Of a stretch of 64,000 nt of DNA, positions 34,290 through 42,354 are shown one piece after another (the first letter of the stretch is position 1; every line of letters starts with the position of its first letter). Under the pieces are notes generated by a model that saw only the letters and a list, made by a program, of their open reading frames with translations, was not told the origin of the DNA and searched no databases. Made by a program: the position numbers and the translations under genes. Source of the stretch: an uncultured Saccharospirillaceae bacterium (GTDB lineage: Bacteria > Pseudomonadota > Gammaproteobacteria > Pseudomonadales > Oceanobacteraceae); contig CANMOZ010000005.1 in assembly GCA_947499545.1 (NCBI GenBank), positions 62,001-126,000 of the forward strand, read 5' to 3'.

Positions 34290-35762
34290 TTATTGAGTTT
34301 TGCCTTTTAGGTACTGCACCAGCAAGGATACAGGTCGACCTGTTGAGCCTTTGGCTTTGCCCGATTGATTCGCTGTTCCTGCGATATCCAAGTGCGCCCA
34401 ACGATACCCTTTGGTGTAACGCGACAAGAAACAAGCTGCCGTTGTTGCTCCCGCCATGCGCCCACCGATGTTGGCCATGTCAGCAAAGTTGCTGTCCAAC
34501 TGCTCCTGATAAGCTTCTTCCAAAGGCAGTCGCCAAACAGGGTCGACCGATTGCTTACCCGCTTCAAGCAGCTCTTCCGCCATACCTTCATCTTGGGTAA
34601 AAAGCCCTGAATTCACTTCACCCAGAGCCATCATGCAAGCACCTGTGAGGGTTGCGATGTCCACAATGCTAGCAGGCTTATATTCGTTAATGACGTGCGT
34701 TAAGGTATCGCATAACACAAGACGACCTTCGGCATCTGTATTCAGGATTTCAATGGTTTGCCCAGACAAACTGGTTACGATATCCCCTGGCTTAGACGCA
34801 TTTCCAGCAGGCATATTTTCGGCGGCCGCGATGGCGCAAACCAGGTTGATCGGCAATTGCATTTCCACAACAGCCTTCAAGGTTCCAAACACTGAAGCCG
34901 CGCCACTCATGTCGAATTTCATTTCGTCCATGCTCGCGCCTGGCTTTAAGCTAATCCCACCCGTATCAAACGTAATGCCTTTGCCCACCAACGCATGCAT
35001 AGGATCATTCTGGCCCGCCCCACGATATTCCATTAAAATCAATTTACCTGGCTCAGTGCTACCTTTGCTGACCGATACAAATGAGCCTGCACCCATTTCT
35101 TCCAGCTCAGACTCGTCAATCACTTTCGATTGCACCTTGCCTGAGGATTCGGCTAATTCGACGGCTTGTTTGGCCAAATAGGTTGGCGTGCAAATATTCC
35201 CAGGAAGATTGGCTAAGTCTTTCATATAAGACATACCCAAACTGATGGCCTGCCCTTCTGCCAACGCTGCCGACAGATCAGCACTGCCCTGAACGAATAC
35301 TTTTCCAGGGGTCACGGGGTCTTCGGAAGGCTTGCTCTTACAGGCTTCGAAACGATACTGGCTCTGATCAAAGGCCTTAGCGATTTGCACCAGTTTCCAA
35401 CGCTCATCGACACCTGCCACGTCGACTTCACTTAAATAAACCGCCAGCTCATCTGCTTTGGTCGCTTTCGCAGCACTCGCAGCAGCATTTAAAGACTTGA
35501 TATAAGAGCTCGGGGTAACCTCTTTCCCCAAGCCTACCAATACAAGCGATACCCACTGACCATCCGACTGAATGGTTAAATGTTGCGTTTGACCGGCTTT
35601 CCCCTTGATGACGCCAGCCTCTAATGCTTGCTTAACCACATCACCAAAACGTTGGTCTGCAGCTTCGGCACTGGGTGACCGTTTTGCGTCTTCATACACT
35701 CCAAGGACCAGCCCCTTGCCGCTTAATGATTGAACACCTTCTTGGGTTAATACAAATTCCAT
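34290..35762 (-). CDS. pepA: Leucyl aminopeptidase PepA
   Basis: M17 di-metal aminopeptidase of 490 residues from ATG 35762 (AGGAGAGACC before it; a longer frame adds 18 residues). The C-terminal catalytic domain holds VGKGITFDTGGISLKPG with metal ligands, the diagnostic NTDAEGRLVLCDTL, and ATLTGACMMALG. It degrades peptides in the cytoplasm and in enterobacteria also acts as a DNA-binding architectural protein. It is divergent from lptF, the normal gammaproteobacterial layout. Some N-terminal domain positions are less conserved, as usual. Confidence 0.97.
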   Translation of the reverse strand: MEFVLTQEGVQSLSGKGLVLGVYEDAKRSPSAEAADQRFGDVVKQALEAGVIKGKAGQTQHLTIQSDGQWVSLVLVGLGKEVTPSSYIKSLNAAASAAKATKADELAVYLSEVDVAGVDERWKLVQIAKAFDQSQYRFEACKSKPSEDPVTPGKVFVQGSADLSAALAEGQAISLGMSYMKDLANLPGNICTPTYLAKQAVELAESSGKVQSKVIDESELEEMGAGSFVSVSKGSTEPGKLILMEYRGAGQNDPMHALVGKGITFDTGGISLKPGASMDEMKFDMSGAASVFGTLKAVVEMQLPINLVCAIAAAENMPAGNASKPGDIVTSLSGQTIEILNTDAEGRLVLCDTLTHVINEYKPASIVDIATLTGACMMALGEVNSGLFTQDEGMAEELLEAGKQSVDPVWRLPLEEAYQEQLDSNFADMANIGGRMAGATTAACFLSRYTKGYRWAHLDIAGTANQSGKAKGSTGRPVSLLVQYLKGKTQ

Positions 35763-35894
35763 GGTCTCTCCTGAAGACATCGGGTCATATTTTTTGGATA
35801 ATCCCCATATTGGCAAATAAACTATTGCCTAAAAGGATTATTGACTGTCTCAGTTTACGCACTGCGAATTAAATTTCTAGTCATAGGGTATTTT

Positions 35895-36998
35895 GTGGCC
35901 GTTTCCGTACTTCGTCGATACATAACCCGAGAGCTGGTCACCACCACAGGAGTGATCACCTTAGTTCTCATGCTCATTGTACTCAGTGCTCGGCTGATTG
36001 TTTATTTAAACAAAGCGGCTACGGGTGAGATATCCACTCAACTCGTTTTCAGCATTGTTGGATACAATTTACCCTTTTTTCTACAACTGATTTTACCCTT
36101 AGGCTACTTCATCGCCATTCTACTCGCTCTAGGAAGAATGTACGCAGAAAATGAGATGGTGGTACTTAATGCCTGCGGCATCAACCCTACTCAATTACTA
36201 AAAACCGTCGCCTTACCAACGATCATCATTGCTGCGCTCAGTGCATTCTTAGCCCTATGGCTATCCCCTTGGGGAGCTAACAAGGTAGATGCACTGCTAG
36301 AAGCTCAAAAAGAACGTACCGATTTAAAATTCATTACGCCAGGACGCTTTACCAGTTTAGGCAATAACAGCCGGGTGACCTACACAGAAAAGTCGCTCAA
36401 AGAAAGCGATGGGCTCGGCGGTGTGTTTGTGGGAAGCCCTACCGGCATCGTCATTGCCAAAAGCGCCCATCAAAACCATTTAGGCGAGGAGGATGAGCGA
36501 TACCTTATATTGGAAGACGGTTATCAGCTGAGTCTTAATGCCAACGGAACAACGGATATTTTAGAGTTTGGGCAGTACGCAATCAAAATTCCAGGGGCAA
36601 CCTCAGCGGTCGCAAAGTCCAGGCATGAAGCAAAGCCAACGCTTGCTCTGCTGGATTCTAATGAGCCAAAGGATGTTGGCCAACTCAGTTTGCGCTTAGC
36701 CATGGTCATCATGGTCCCAATCGCTACCCTTCTGGCATTCCCTTTGTCCAAGGTGCAGCCCAGGCAGGGGCGATTTGCCAAGTTACTGCCCGCCATTTTG
36801 CTCTACGTGCTGTATTACTCTGCCATCATTCTGATGACGAGCTTAATTTCTGAGGGCAAAGCACCCGTATTCATCGGCACCTGGTGGATTCACACTCTCT
36901 TTTTTCTGCTAGCGCTATTGTTGAACATCTGGCCGGACATCCAAAGTCGATATCGCGAAAGGCAGCAGCAAAGAAGAATGCTAGGTCAAGGGGAATAG
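35895..36998 (+). CDS. lptF: LPS export system permease LptF
   Basis: Inner-membrane subunit of the LptB2FG transporter that extracts LPS from the inner membrane. From GTG 35895 (AGGG six bases upstream) the protein has 367 residues, starting VAVSVLRRYITREL as in Pseudomonas LptF. An earlier TTG would add 18 atypical residues. Six transmembrane segments (three N-terminal, three C-terminal) flank a periplasmic beta-jellyroll (about 130-240). It is divergent from pepA and nearly contiguous with lptG (one base between stop and start). lptA, lptB and lptC are not in the window. Confidence 0.95.
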   Translation: MAVSVLRRYITRELVTTTGVITLVLMLIVLSARLIVYLNKAATGEISTQLVFSIVGYNLPFFLQLILPLGYFIAILLALGRMYAENEMVVLNACGINPTQLLKTVALPTIIIAALSAFLALWLSPWGANKVDALLEAQKERTDLKFITPGRFTSLGNNSRVTYTEKSLKESDGLGGVFVGSPTGIVIAKSAHQNHLGEEDERYLILEDGYQLSLNANGTTDILEFGQYAIKIPGATSAVAKSRHEAKPTLALLDSNEPKDVGQLSLRLAMVIMVPIATLLAFPLSKVQPRQGRFAKLLPAILLYVLYYSAIILMTSLISEGKAPVFIGTWWIHTLFFLLALLLNIWPDIQSRYRERQQQRRMLGQGE

Positions 36999-36999
36999 C

Positions 37000-38073
37000 A
37001 TGGGACACATTGATCGCTACATTAGCCGAACCGTCCTTAGCGGTATTGCCCTTGTATTTACCGTACTCACGTGCCTGGATATTTTATTTTCGTTAATTGA
37101 TCAGCTTGATGATATGGAAGAAGACTACCAAGTCTTTCAGGTCATTTGGTACACGCTCATGTCGACCCCAACGCGGCTGTACGAATACATTCCCATGGTC
37201 ACATTAATCGGTTGCCTTTCAGGGCTTGGCATGCTCGCCAACACCTCCGAGTTGACCGCCATTCGAGCCGCAGGTTTATCCGTGTATCGCATCTTGGCTG
37301 GCTTAACAATACCGCTTTCACTGGTTATGGTAATCAGTCTATTTATGGGCGAAATCGCCGTGCCCTATCTGGAGCGTACATCACAAGCCTACCGTGAAAT
37401 CGCTCAAGGAGGAGATGACATTCACGATAATGATGACATCGGTTATTGGCACCGAGAAGGCAATACCTTCATGCGTTTCAACGCCATTGAACCCAGCGGC
37501 ATCATTCATGGTTTGATGTTTTACGAGTTAAATCGAAATCAAAGCATTCGATCCTATTCGATCGCGGATAAAGCAGTTTACAATGAACAGCAAGGCTGGC
37601 AGCTGACCAACACTGTCACAACGACCTTCAATGAGGATCACTCAAGGTTTACACAATCCACTCAAAACTCTCAATCCTGGGACACAGACTTAACGCCGGA
37701 TAAGCTTAAATTTGTCGCACAATCACCCGCTTTTATGGCGATGAGTACACTTTATCTTTATGCTCAATATCTAGAGAAAGAAGGGATTCGCGCAGATGAA
37801 TATCGGCTGGCATTTTGGAAAAAACTGTTTCAACCGCTCAGTGCTCTCGCACTGGTTTTAATCGGCGCTTCTTTTATCTTTGGCCCACTCAGGTCAGTCA
37901 CCATGGGGCAGCGTTTATTCACCGGTATTTTAGTGGGTATTGGCTATAAGTTTTCAGTTGACCTCATTGGTCCTGCCGGTGTTGTATTGGGAATATCTCC
38001 GATGTTTGCTAACTTAATCCCGATCATTGTCTGCACGACGATCGGCTTTGTATTATTGCGTCGCGTCGGCTGA
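37000..38073 (+). CDS. lptG: LPS export system permease LptG
   Basis: Second permease of LptB2FG, 357 residues. IDRYISRTVLSGIALVF opens TM1; YEYIPMVTLIGCLSGLGMLANTSELTAIRAAG is the coupling-helix region typical of LptG; the C-terminal three segments end at FVLLRRVG. A periplasmic jellyroll lies between. Translationally linked to lptF. The following genes (VOC, amidoligase, amidotransferase) run in the same direction with short gaps and may share its transcript. Confidence 0.95.
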   Translation: MGHIDRYISRTVLSGIALVFTVLTCLDILFSLIDQLDDMEEDYQVFQVIWYTLMSTPTRLYEYIPMVTLIGCLSGLGMLANTSELTAIRAAGLSVYRILAGLTIPLSLVMVISLFMGEIAVPYLERTSQAYREIAQGGDDIHDNDDIGYWHREGNTFMRFNAIEPSGIIHGLMFYELNRNQSIRSYSIADKAVYNEQQGWQLTNTVTTTFNEDHSRFTQSTQNSQSWDTDLTPDKLKFVAQSPAFMAMSTLYLYAQYLEKEGIRADEYRLAFWKKLFQPLSALALVLIGASFIFGPLRSVTMGQRLFTGILVGIGYKFSVDLIGPAGVVLGISPMFANLIPIIVCTTIGFVLLRRVG

Positions 38074-38101
38074 CGGCGATCATGCTCAAGGAGGAGCTCA
38101 T

Positions 38102-38518
38102 ATGGATCCACGCATCAGCATCATTACGCTTGGCGTTAATGATTTAGAACGATCAATCCACTTTTACGAACAGGGGTTAAAGCTCCCTCGTATGGAATCC
38201 GAACCGAGCATTGCCTTTTTCACGCTCAGAGGCACTTGGCTTGGCTTATACCCTCGAGATAAATTAGCAGAAGATGCAGAACTAGAAGACAACAAGCCTT
38301 CTGGACCTTTCCCAGGTTTTACGCTTGCGCACGTCATGCCTTCTGAAGAGGAAGTCGATCGCCTCATGGACCAAGTATTAAGCGCTGGAGCAAAGCTGAT
38401 CAAAAAACCTCAAAAGGTTTTTTGGGGTGGCTATTCGGGGTATTTTGCAGACCCTGATAACTATCTTTGGGAAATTGCTCATAACCCTTTTTTCTGGCCA
38501 GGCCCAGAAGCTGCTTAA
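38102..38518 (+). CDS. VOC (glyoxalase/bleomycin-resistance) superfamily protein
   Basis: 138 residues from ATG 38102 with an excellent AAGGAGGAG. An upstream in-frame start overlaps lptG and is unlikely. Two beta-alpha-beta-beta-beta modules: ISIITLGVNDLERSIHFYEQGL and a second with GYSGYFADPDNYLWEIAHNP. The glutamate of LWEIAHN and the His of FTLAHVM are plausible metal ligands. VOC proteins include isomerases, dioxygenases and drug-binding proteins; substrate is not predictable. It lies 28 bp after lptG and 35 bp before the amidoligase gene. Confidence 0.88.
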   Translation: MDPRISIITLGVNDLERSIHFYEQGLKLPRMESEPSIAFFTLRGTWLGLYPRDKLAEDAELEDNKPSGPFPGFTLAHVMPSEEEVDRLMDQVLSAGAKLIKKPQKVFWGGYSGYFADPDNYLWEIAHNPFFWPGPEAA

Positions 38519-38553
38519 CCATAACATTTGATCAGAGCTAAAAGGCGCGCAGC

Positions 38554-39555
38554 ATGAATCAACAAAACTGGCTGCCACAAAGGGCTCTCAACGCAGAAGG
38601 AGTTCCCAGGCGGGTCGGTGTTGAGTTTGAATTTGCCGGTCTAACAGCTGAAGAAGTCACCACCTGCCTAAAAGATCTATATGGGGGCCGCATCAGCAGC
38701 TCCCATCCTTTTGAGCATATGCTTGAGGGCTCACAGTTGGGCACCTTTAAAGTGGAACTGGACGCGAAAATCCTCAAACAAATCGCTGCAACCCACCAAG
38801 CTAATTTAAATGAGGCTTCTGCATTTGAAACCACAACCTTTGATTTGCTTTCCTCTGCCGCGGTCCAGGTGGTGCCTTGGGAAGTGGTTACGCCCCCCAT
38901 CCCCGTTGAATCATTACCAGATTTAGAGCCTTTGATCGAAACCTTGCGAGCGTCGGGCGCTTTGGGAACGCGTCACGCGATCTACACCGCCTTCGGGATG
39001 CATTTAAACCCTGAAACACCCCAAACCGACAGTCACTGCCTGCTGGGATATTTACAAGCTTTTTTTTGTCTCTACGATTGGATTCATAAACAAGAAGACA
39101 TTGACATCTCCAGAAAGCTCTCGCCTTACATCAATCACTTCGAAGATGAATACGTTCGCATAGTCATTCACCCAAAATACAAGCCGTCATTAAGTCAGCT
39201 GATTGGCGATTATTTATTTCATAACCCAACACGCAACCGCAGCTTAGACATGCTGCCACTCTTTTCTCATTTGAAGCCTGAGCAAGTGAAAGAATGTTTG
39301 CAAGACGATCGTATTAAATCCAGACCGACCTTTCACTATCGACTGCCTAATTGCGATATTGACCAACCTAAGTGGTGCCTTTATGACAGCTGGAAGCGTT
39401 GGTTGTTGGTTGAAGCCTTAGCAACCGATGATGCATTAAGACAGGATTTTTGCACTGCTTACCAGCAGCATCTCAATCGTTTGACGCATGCTTTGGATAA
39501 TCGCTGGATACATTGGGTTGAGGAAAAGTTAGTGGAACTTGGTTGGGTTTCATGA
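38554..39555 (+). CDS. Amidoligase_2 family enzyme (glutamine-synthetase/gamma-GCS-like fold)
   Basis: 333 residues. ATP-dependent carboxylate-amine ligase family that forms amide bonds on peptides or small molecules. Family landmarks are RRVGVEFEFAGL (about 19-30; Glu24 and Glu26 bind metal), FKVELDAKIL, VVPWEVVTPPIP (family E-L/V-V-x-P-P), and YTAFGMHLNPE for the His strand. No signal peptide. The stop overlaps the start of a class-I glutamine amidotransferase gene (ATGA), so ligase and amidotransferase are translationally coupled. Comparative-genomic work on amidoligases predicted such pairings for synthesis and removal of an amide-linked modification. The substrate here is unknown. Confidence 0.87.
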   Translation: MNQQNWLPQRALNAEGVPRRVGVEFEFAGLTAEEVTTCLKDLYGGRISSSHPFEHMLEGSQLGTFKVELDAKILKQIAATHQANLNEASAFETTTFDLLSSAAVQVVPWEVVTPPIPVESLPDLEPLIETLRASGALGTRHAIYTAFGMHLNPETPQTDSHCLLGYLQAFFCLYDWIHKQEDIDISRKLSPYINHFEDEYVRIVIHPKYKPSLSQLIGDYLFHNPTRNRSLDMLPLFSHLKPEQVKECLQDDRIKSRPTFHYRLPNCDIDQPKWCLYDSWKRWLLVEALATDDALRQDFCTAYQQHLNRLTHALDNRWIHWVEEKLVELGWVS

Positions 39556-40238
39556 GCACCGATCCCAAAGTCCTCATCACTGGCCCTAATCACAGAATCA
39601 GGTATGGAGGTTGGAGCGCGGCTTTTATGCTCAAGCTTCAAAAGTTATCGGCGAGCTACGTGCACCCTGGATTGCCACCACCGACAGATTCCATTCACGG
39701 TATTGTGATTGGCGGTGGTGACGACATTGAACCCAGCCATTACGGCGCACTCGGTGACGCAGGTGCAGAATATGATCCTGAAAGAGACGCGATGGAAATG
39801 CGCATGATTGAACTGGGCTTAAAATACAACATCCCCATGCTCGGTATTTGCCGTGGCGCTCAACTCATCAATGTCGTTCATGGCGGCAACCTGCATCAGG
39901 ACATCCGCCCTTTAAGACAAAAAACCCCCAATAAAAACACTATCTTTCCGATAAAAGAGGCTTTTCTAGAGCCACTGACTCGATTACGAGAAACACTGCA
40001 AAAAGATCAAGTGCGCATTAATAGCCTGCACAACCAAGCCGTTAATCAATTGGGCAAAGGCCTAGTCATCGCAGCAAAAGATGCCGATGGGTTTGTGCAA
40101 GCCATAGAATGCCCGCATCGAGATTTTCTGGTAGGCGTTCAATGGCACCCAGAATACATGCCGTACTCAAAAACGCAACGGCGTCTATTTGCAGTGTTTG
40201 GCGCAGCCATTAGGCGTTTTCGAAATGAACACCCTTAA
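39552..40238 (+). CDS. Class-I glutamine amidotransferase / peptidase C26 family protein
   Basis: 228 residues. The catalytic triad is intact: nucleophile Cys in GICRGAQLINVVHGG, and His/Glu in VGVQWHPEYMPYS. IVIGGGDDIEPSHYG and INSLHNQAVNQLG are also typical of gamma-glutamyl hydrolase/PuuD-like C26 enzymes, which hydrolyse gamma-glutamyl amides. The start ATG overlaps the amidoligase stop. Likely it hydrolyses, or supplies ammonia from glutamine to, the bond made by its partner. A second C26 domain occurs in the fusion protein at 42355. Confidence 0.92.
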   Translation: MSTDPKVLITGPNHRIRYGGWSAAFMLKLQKLSASYVHPGLPPPTDSIHGIVIGGGDDIEPSHYGALGDAGAEYDPERDAMEMRMIELGLKYNIPMLGICRGAQLINVVHGGNLHQDIRPLRQKTPNKNTIFPIKEAFLEPLTRLRETLQKDQVRINSLHNQAVNQLGKGLVIAAKDADGFVQAIECPHRDFLVGVQWHPEYMPYSKTQRRLFAVFGAAIRRFRNEHP

Positions 40239-40330
40239 GATACTCCCTGTACCTTTATGGCTGATAAGGTAGAATACCCAACGGATTTCATCATTATCAC
40301 GAGTAAAAGCAACCTCTTGAGTAAAGGCAC

Positions 40331-40759
40331 ATGTTGAGCTATTGGCTGTTATTTATCAGTGCGTTCGGTGCTGCAACCCTATTACCCCTATATTCCGAAG
40401 TTGCCTTAATTGCTCTTTTACATGAAGGAGCCAATGCTTGGATCGTCTGGGTAGTTGCGACGACTGGCAACACGTTAGGGGCAGCCGTCAACTGGTTAAT
40501 GGGACGCTATCTTTTGCATTTTCAAGATCGACGCTGGTTTCCTTTTAAAGCGGCTCAGTTGGAACGCAGCCAAGCTTGGTTTCAACGATATGGTGTTTGG
40601 AGTTTACTCTTTGCCTGGCTTCCAATTGGAGGAGACGCTCTGACTTTTATCGCGGGCATGATGCGAGTACGATTCGCTCTCTTTTTTTTGTTGACCGCAA
40701 TAGGGAAAGGTACTCGCTACGCCGTACTGATTTTATTTTATTACGGCTTTTTTGGCTAA
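40331..40759 (+). CDS. YqaA/DedA-like (SNARE-associated/VTT) membrane protein
   Basis: 142 residues with about four transmembrane segments, the short YqaA form. PLYSEVALIALLHEGANAW, TTGNTLGAAVNWLMGRY and WLPIGGDALTFIAGMMRVRF match the family core with re-entrant glycines. AAAGG precedes the start. DedA-superfamily proteins are implicated in lipid scrambling and undecaprenyl-phosphate recycling; the short form is uncharacterised. 92 bp after the amidotransferase gene, perhaps the last gene of that run. Confidence 0.88.
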   Translation: MLSYWLLFISAFGAATLLPLYSEVALIALLHEGANAWIVWVVATTGNTLGAAVNWLMGRYLLHFQDRRWFPFKAAQLERSQAWFQRYGVWSLLFAWLPIGGDALTFIAGMMRVRFALFFLLTAIGKGTRYAVLILFYYGFFG

Positions 40760-40807
40760 AGCACTTACGCAAGACGTCAAAAGACAGGGCATCCCAGACC
40801 CTACTCT

Positions 40808-41290
40808 CTAGTGAAACGTTGCTTTGGCTTTATCTTTAGGAAGCACAATCACTCGCGTAACTGATGCCCGGTCATGCCAAGTCTTACGTTCCTTATCCAG
40901 CCACAGCCACCCATACCCTAAAAAACCTACCAATGAACCTATTCCACTGACACAACGCAAAGCACATTGCAGCCCCGTAATTGGGCCAGCTTTATCGTTA
41001 ATTAAGCGAATACGCCAGGCTCGCATCCCTAAGGTTTGCCCCCCTCGACGCCAGAAATAGGTATAAAAGCCAACCGTCACCAAAAACAGCACCGAAGGCA
41101 TAAATGGATTATTGGGTGAAACCGCTTCACCGCCATTCAGGCCTATTGCGATGGCTGCTGTCAGCATCCATAACGCCAACAGCAAAAGCCCATCGTACAG
41201 CATGGCCGCCAAACGTCTAAACACTCCAGCCGCTTCATAATCCATTGAGGTTAGTGGTTCCTGCAATGTTTCAATGCTTTGTGACCCCAT
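40808..41290 (-). CDS. RDD-family membrane protein
   Basis: 160 residues. The RDD core is AAGVFRRLAAMLYDGLLLLALW (the Asp of the name is present) followed by about three to four membrane segments and GGQTLGMRAWRIRLIND, WLWLDKERKTWHDRAS, both typical. Function unknown in general; some members affect ion homeostasis or envelope assembly. Convergent with yqaA-like and divergent from ppsR. The start lacks a clear ribosome-binding site; ATG at codon 16 is an alternative. Confidence 0.88.
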   Translation of the reverse strand: MGSQSIETLQEPLTSMDYEAAGVFRRLAAMLYDGLLLLALWMLTAAIAIGLNGGEAVSPNNPFMPSVLFLVTVGFYTYFWRRGGQTLGMRAWRIRLINDKAGPITGLQCALRCVSGIGSLVGFLGYGWLWLDKERKTWHDRASVTRVIVLPKDKAKATFH

Positions 41291-41412
41291 ACTGAAGGTA
41301 ACCGCCGCTCATTCAATGATTCTGTGAATCGGGCATTGTACCAGGCCACCCAGCCTCAGTACCATTGCACACAACAGCATTTCGCTTCGACTCGTTAAGG
41401 AATACCGACTTT

Positions 41413-42234
41413 ATGAGCAAACGCATCGCTTTCATCGTCTCCGATGGCACCGGCATCACTGCTGAATCACTGGGGCACAGCCTGCTAGCACAATTCCCAG
41501 ACATTGAATTCCAATACGTGGTCTGCCCTTATATCGACTCTGAAGACAAAGCCAATCAAGTGGTTGAGCGCATTGAGCAGGCCAAAGCCAGCACAGGCGT
41601 TCGCCCCGTCATCATAGACACCGTCGTCAATCAAACCATACGGAATATTATCCAGCAAAGCGATTGTTTGGTCATTGACGTCTTTTCCACCTTTCTTGAT
41701 CCACTCGAAAATGAATTAAGGGCTCAGTCCTCTTATTCGGTGGGAGGCTCGCATCCCGCTACTACCGATAAAAAGTACATGGAACGAATCGATGCCGTTC
41801 ACTTTGCCATGGAAAATGACGATGGCTCTCGCTCTTCACGCTATGAGGATGCAGATGTGTTATTGGTCGGTGTCTCTCGCTCAGGAAAAACCCCAACGTG
41901 CTTATATTTAGCGTTACAGTTTGGTATTCGTGCAGCGAATTACCCTCTCACTGATGACGATGCTATGGATTCAGGGCTCCCTAAGCTGCTGAAACCTTAT
42001 AGGCATAAGCTTTTTGGATTAACCATCGATCCTGATCGATTAATCGCCATCCGTGGAGAACGAAGAGCAAACAGTCGATATTCCTCAGCCAGCCAATGCT
42101 ATCAAGAGGTGGAAGATGTTGAGGCACTGTTTCGACGTGAGCGCATTCCCTATATCAACACGACAGATTTATCGATCGAAGAAATTTCAACTCGAATCAT
42201 GGCTGATGCTGGGCTTGAGCGACGCACCACATAA
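41413..42234 (+). CDS. ppsR: PEP synthetase regulatory kinase/phosphotransferase PpsR
   Basis: Bifunctional ADP-dependent kinase and Pi-dependent pyrophosphorylase that inactivates and reactivates PEP synthase. 273 residues from ATG 41413; an in-frame ATG 48 bp upstream adds an atypical tail. [22 protein letters not shown] opens the DUF299 fold. The P-loop [15 protein letters not shown] is at about 153-167, and ANYPLTDDD and [19 protein letters not shown] are family blocks. ppsA is not in the window although it is commonly adjacent in relatives, so the pair has been separated or lies elsewhere. Confidence 0.96.
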   Translation: MSKRIAFIVSDGTGITAESLGHSLLAQFPDIEFQYVVCPYIDSEDKANQVVERIEQAKASTGVRPVIIDTVVNQTIRNIIQQSDCLVIDVFSTFLDPLENELRAQSSYSVGGSHPATTDKKYMERIDAVHFAMENDDGSRSSRYEDADVLLVGVSRSGKTPTCLYLALQFGIRAANYPLTDDDAMDSGLPKLLKPYRHKLFGLTIDPDRLIAIRGERRANSRYSSASQCYQEVEDVEALFRRERIPYINTTDLSIEEISTRIMADAGLERRTT

Positions 42235-42354
42235 TTTTTTCATAATAAATTAGCTCGAACCAAGCTTTTGGTTATGAGAATATAGCCATTCAATATTTAT
42301 TATACATGAGCAACCTTTTTTACAATGCCAGGACTCTAGTGAAAGGGCACTGGC

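Noticed and set aside
42258-42273. AACCAA-GCTT-TTGGTT palindrome after ppsR
   Set aside because: Short, no U-tract, could be chance in AT-rich DNA.
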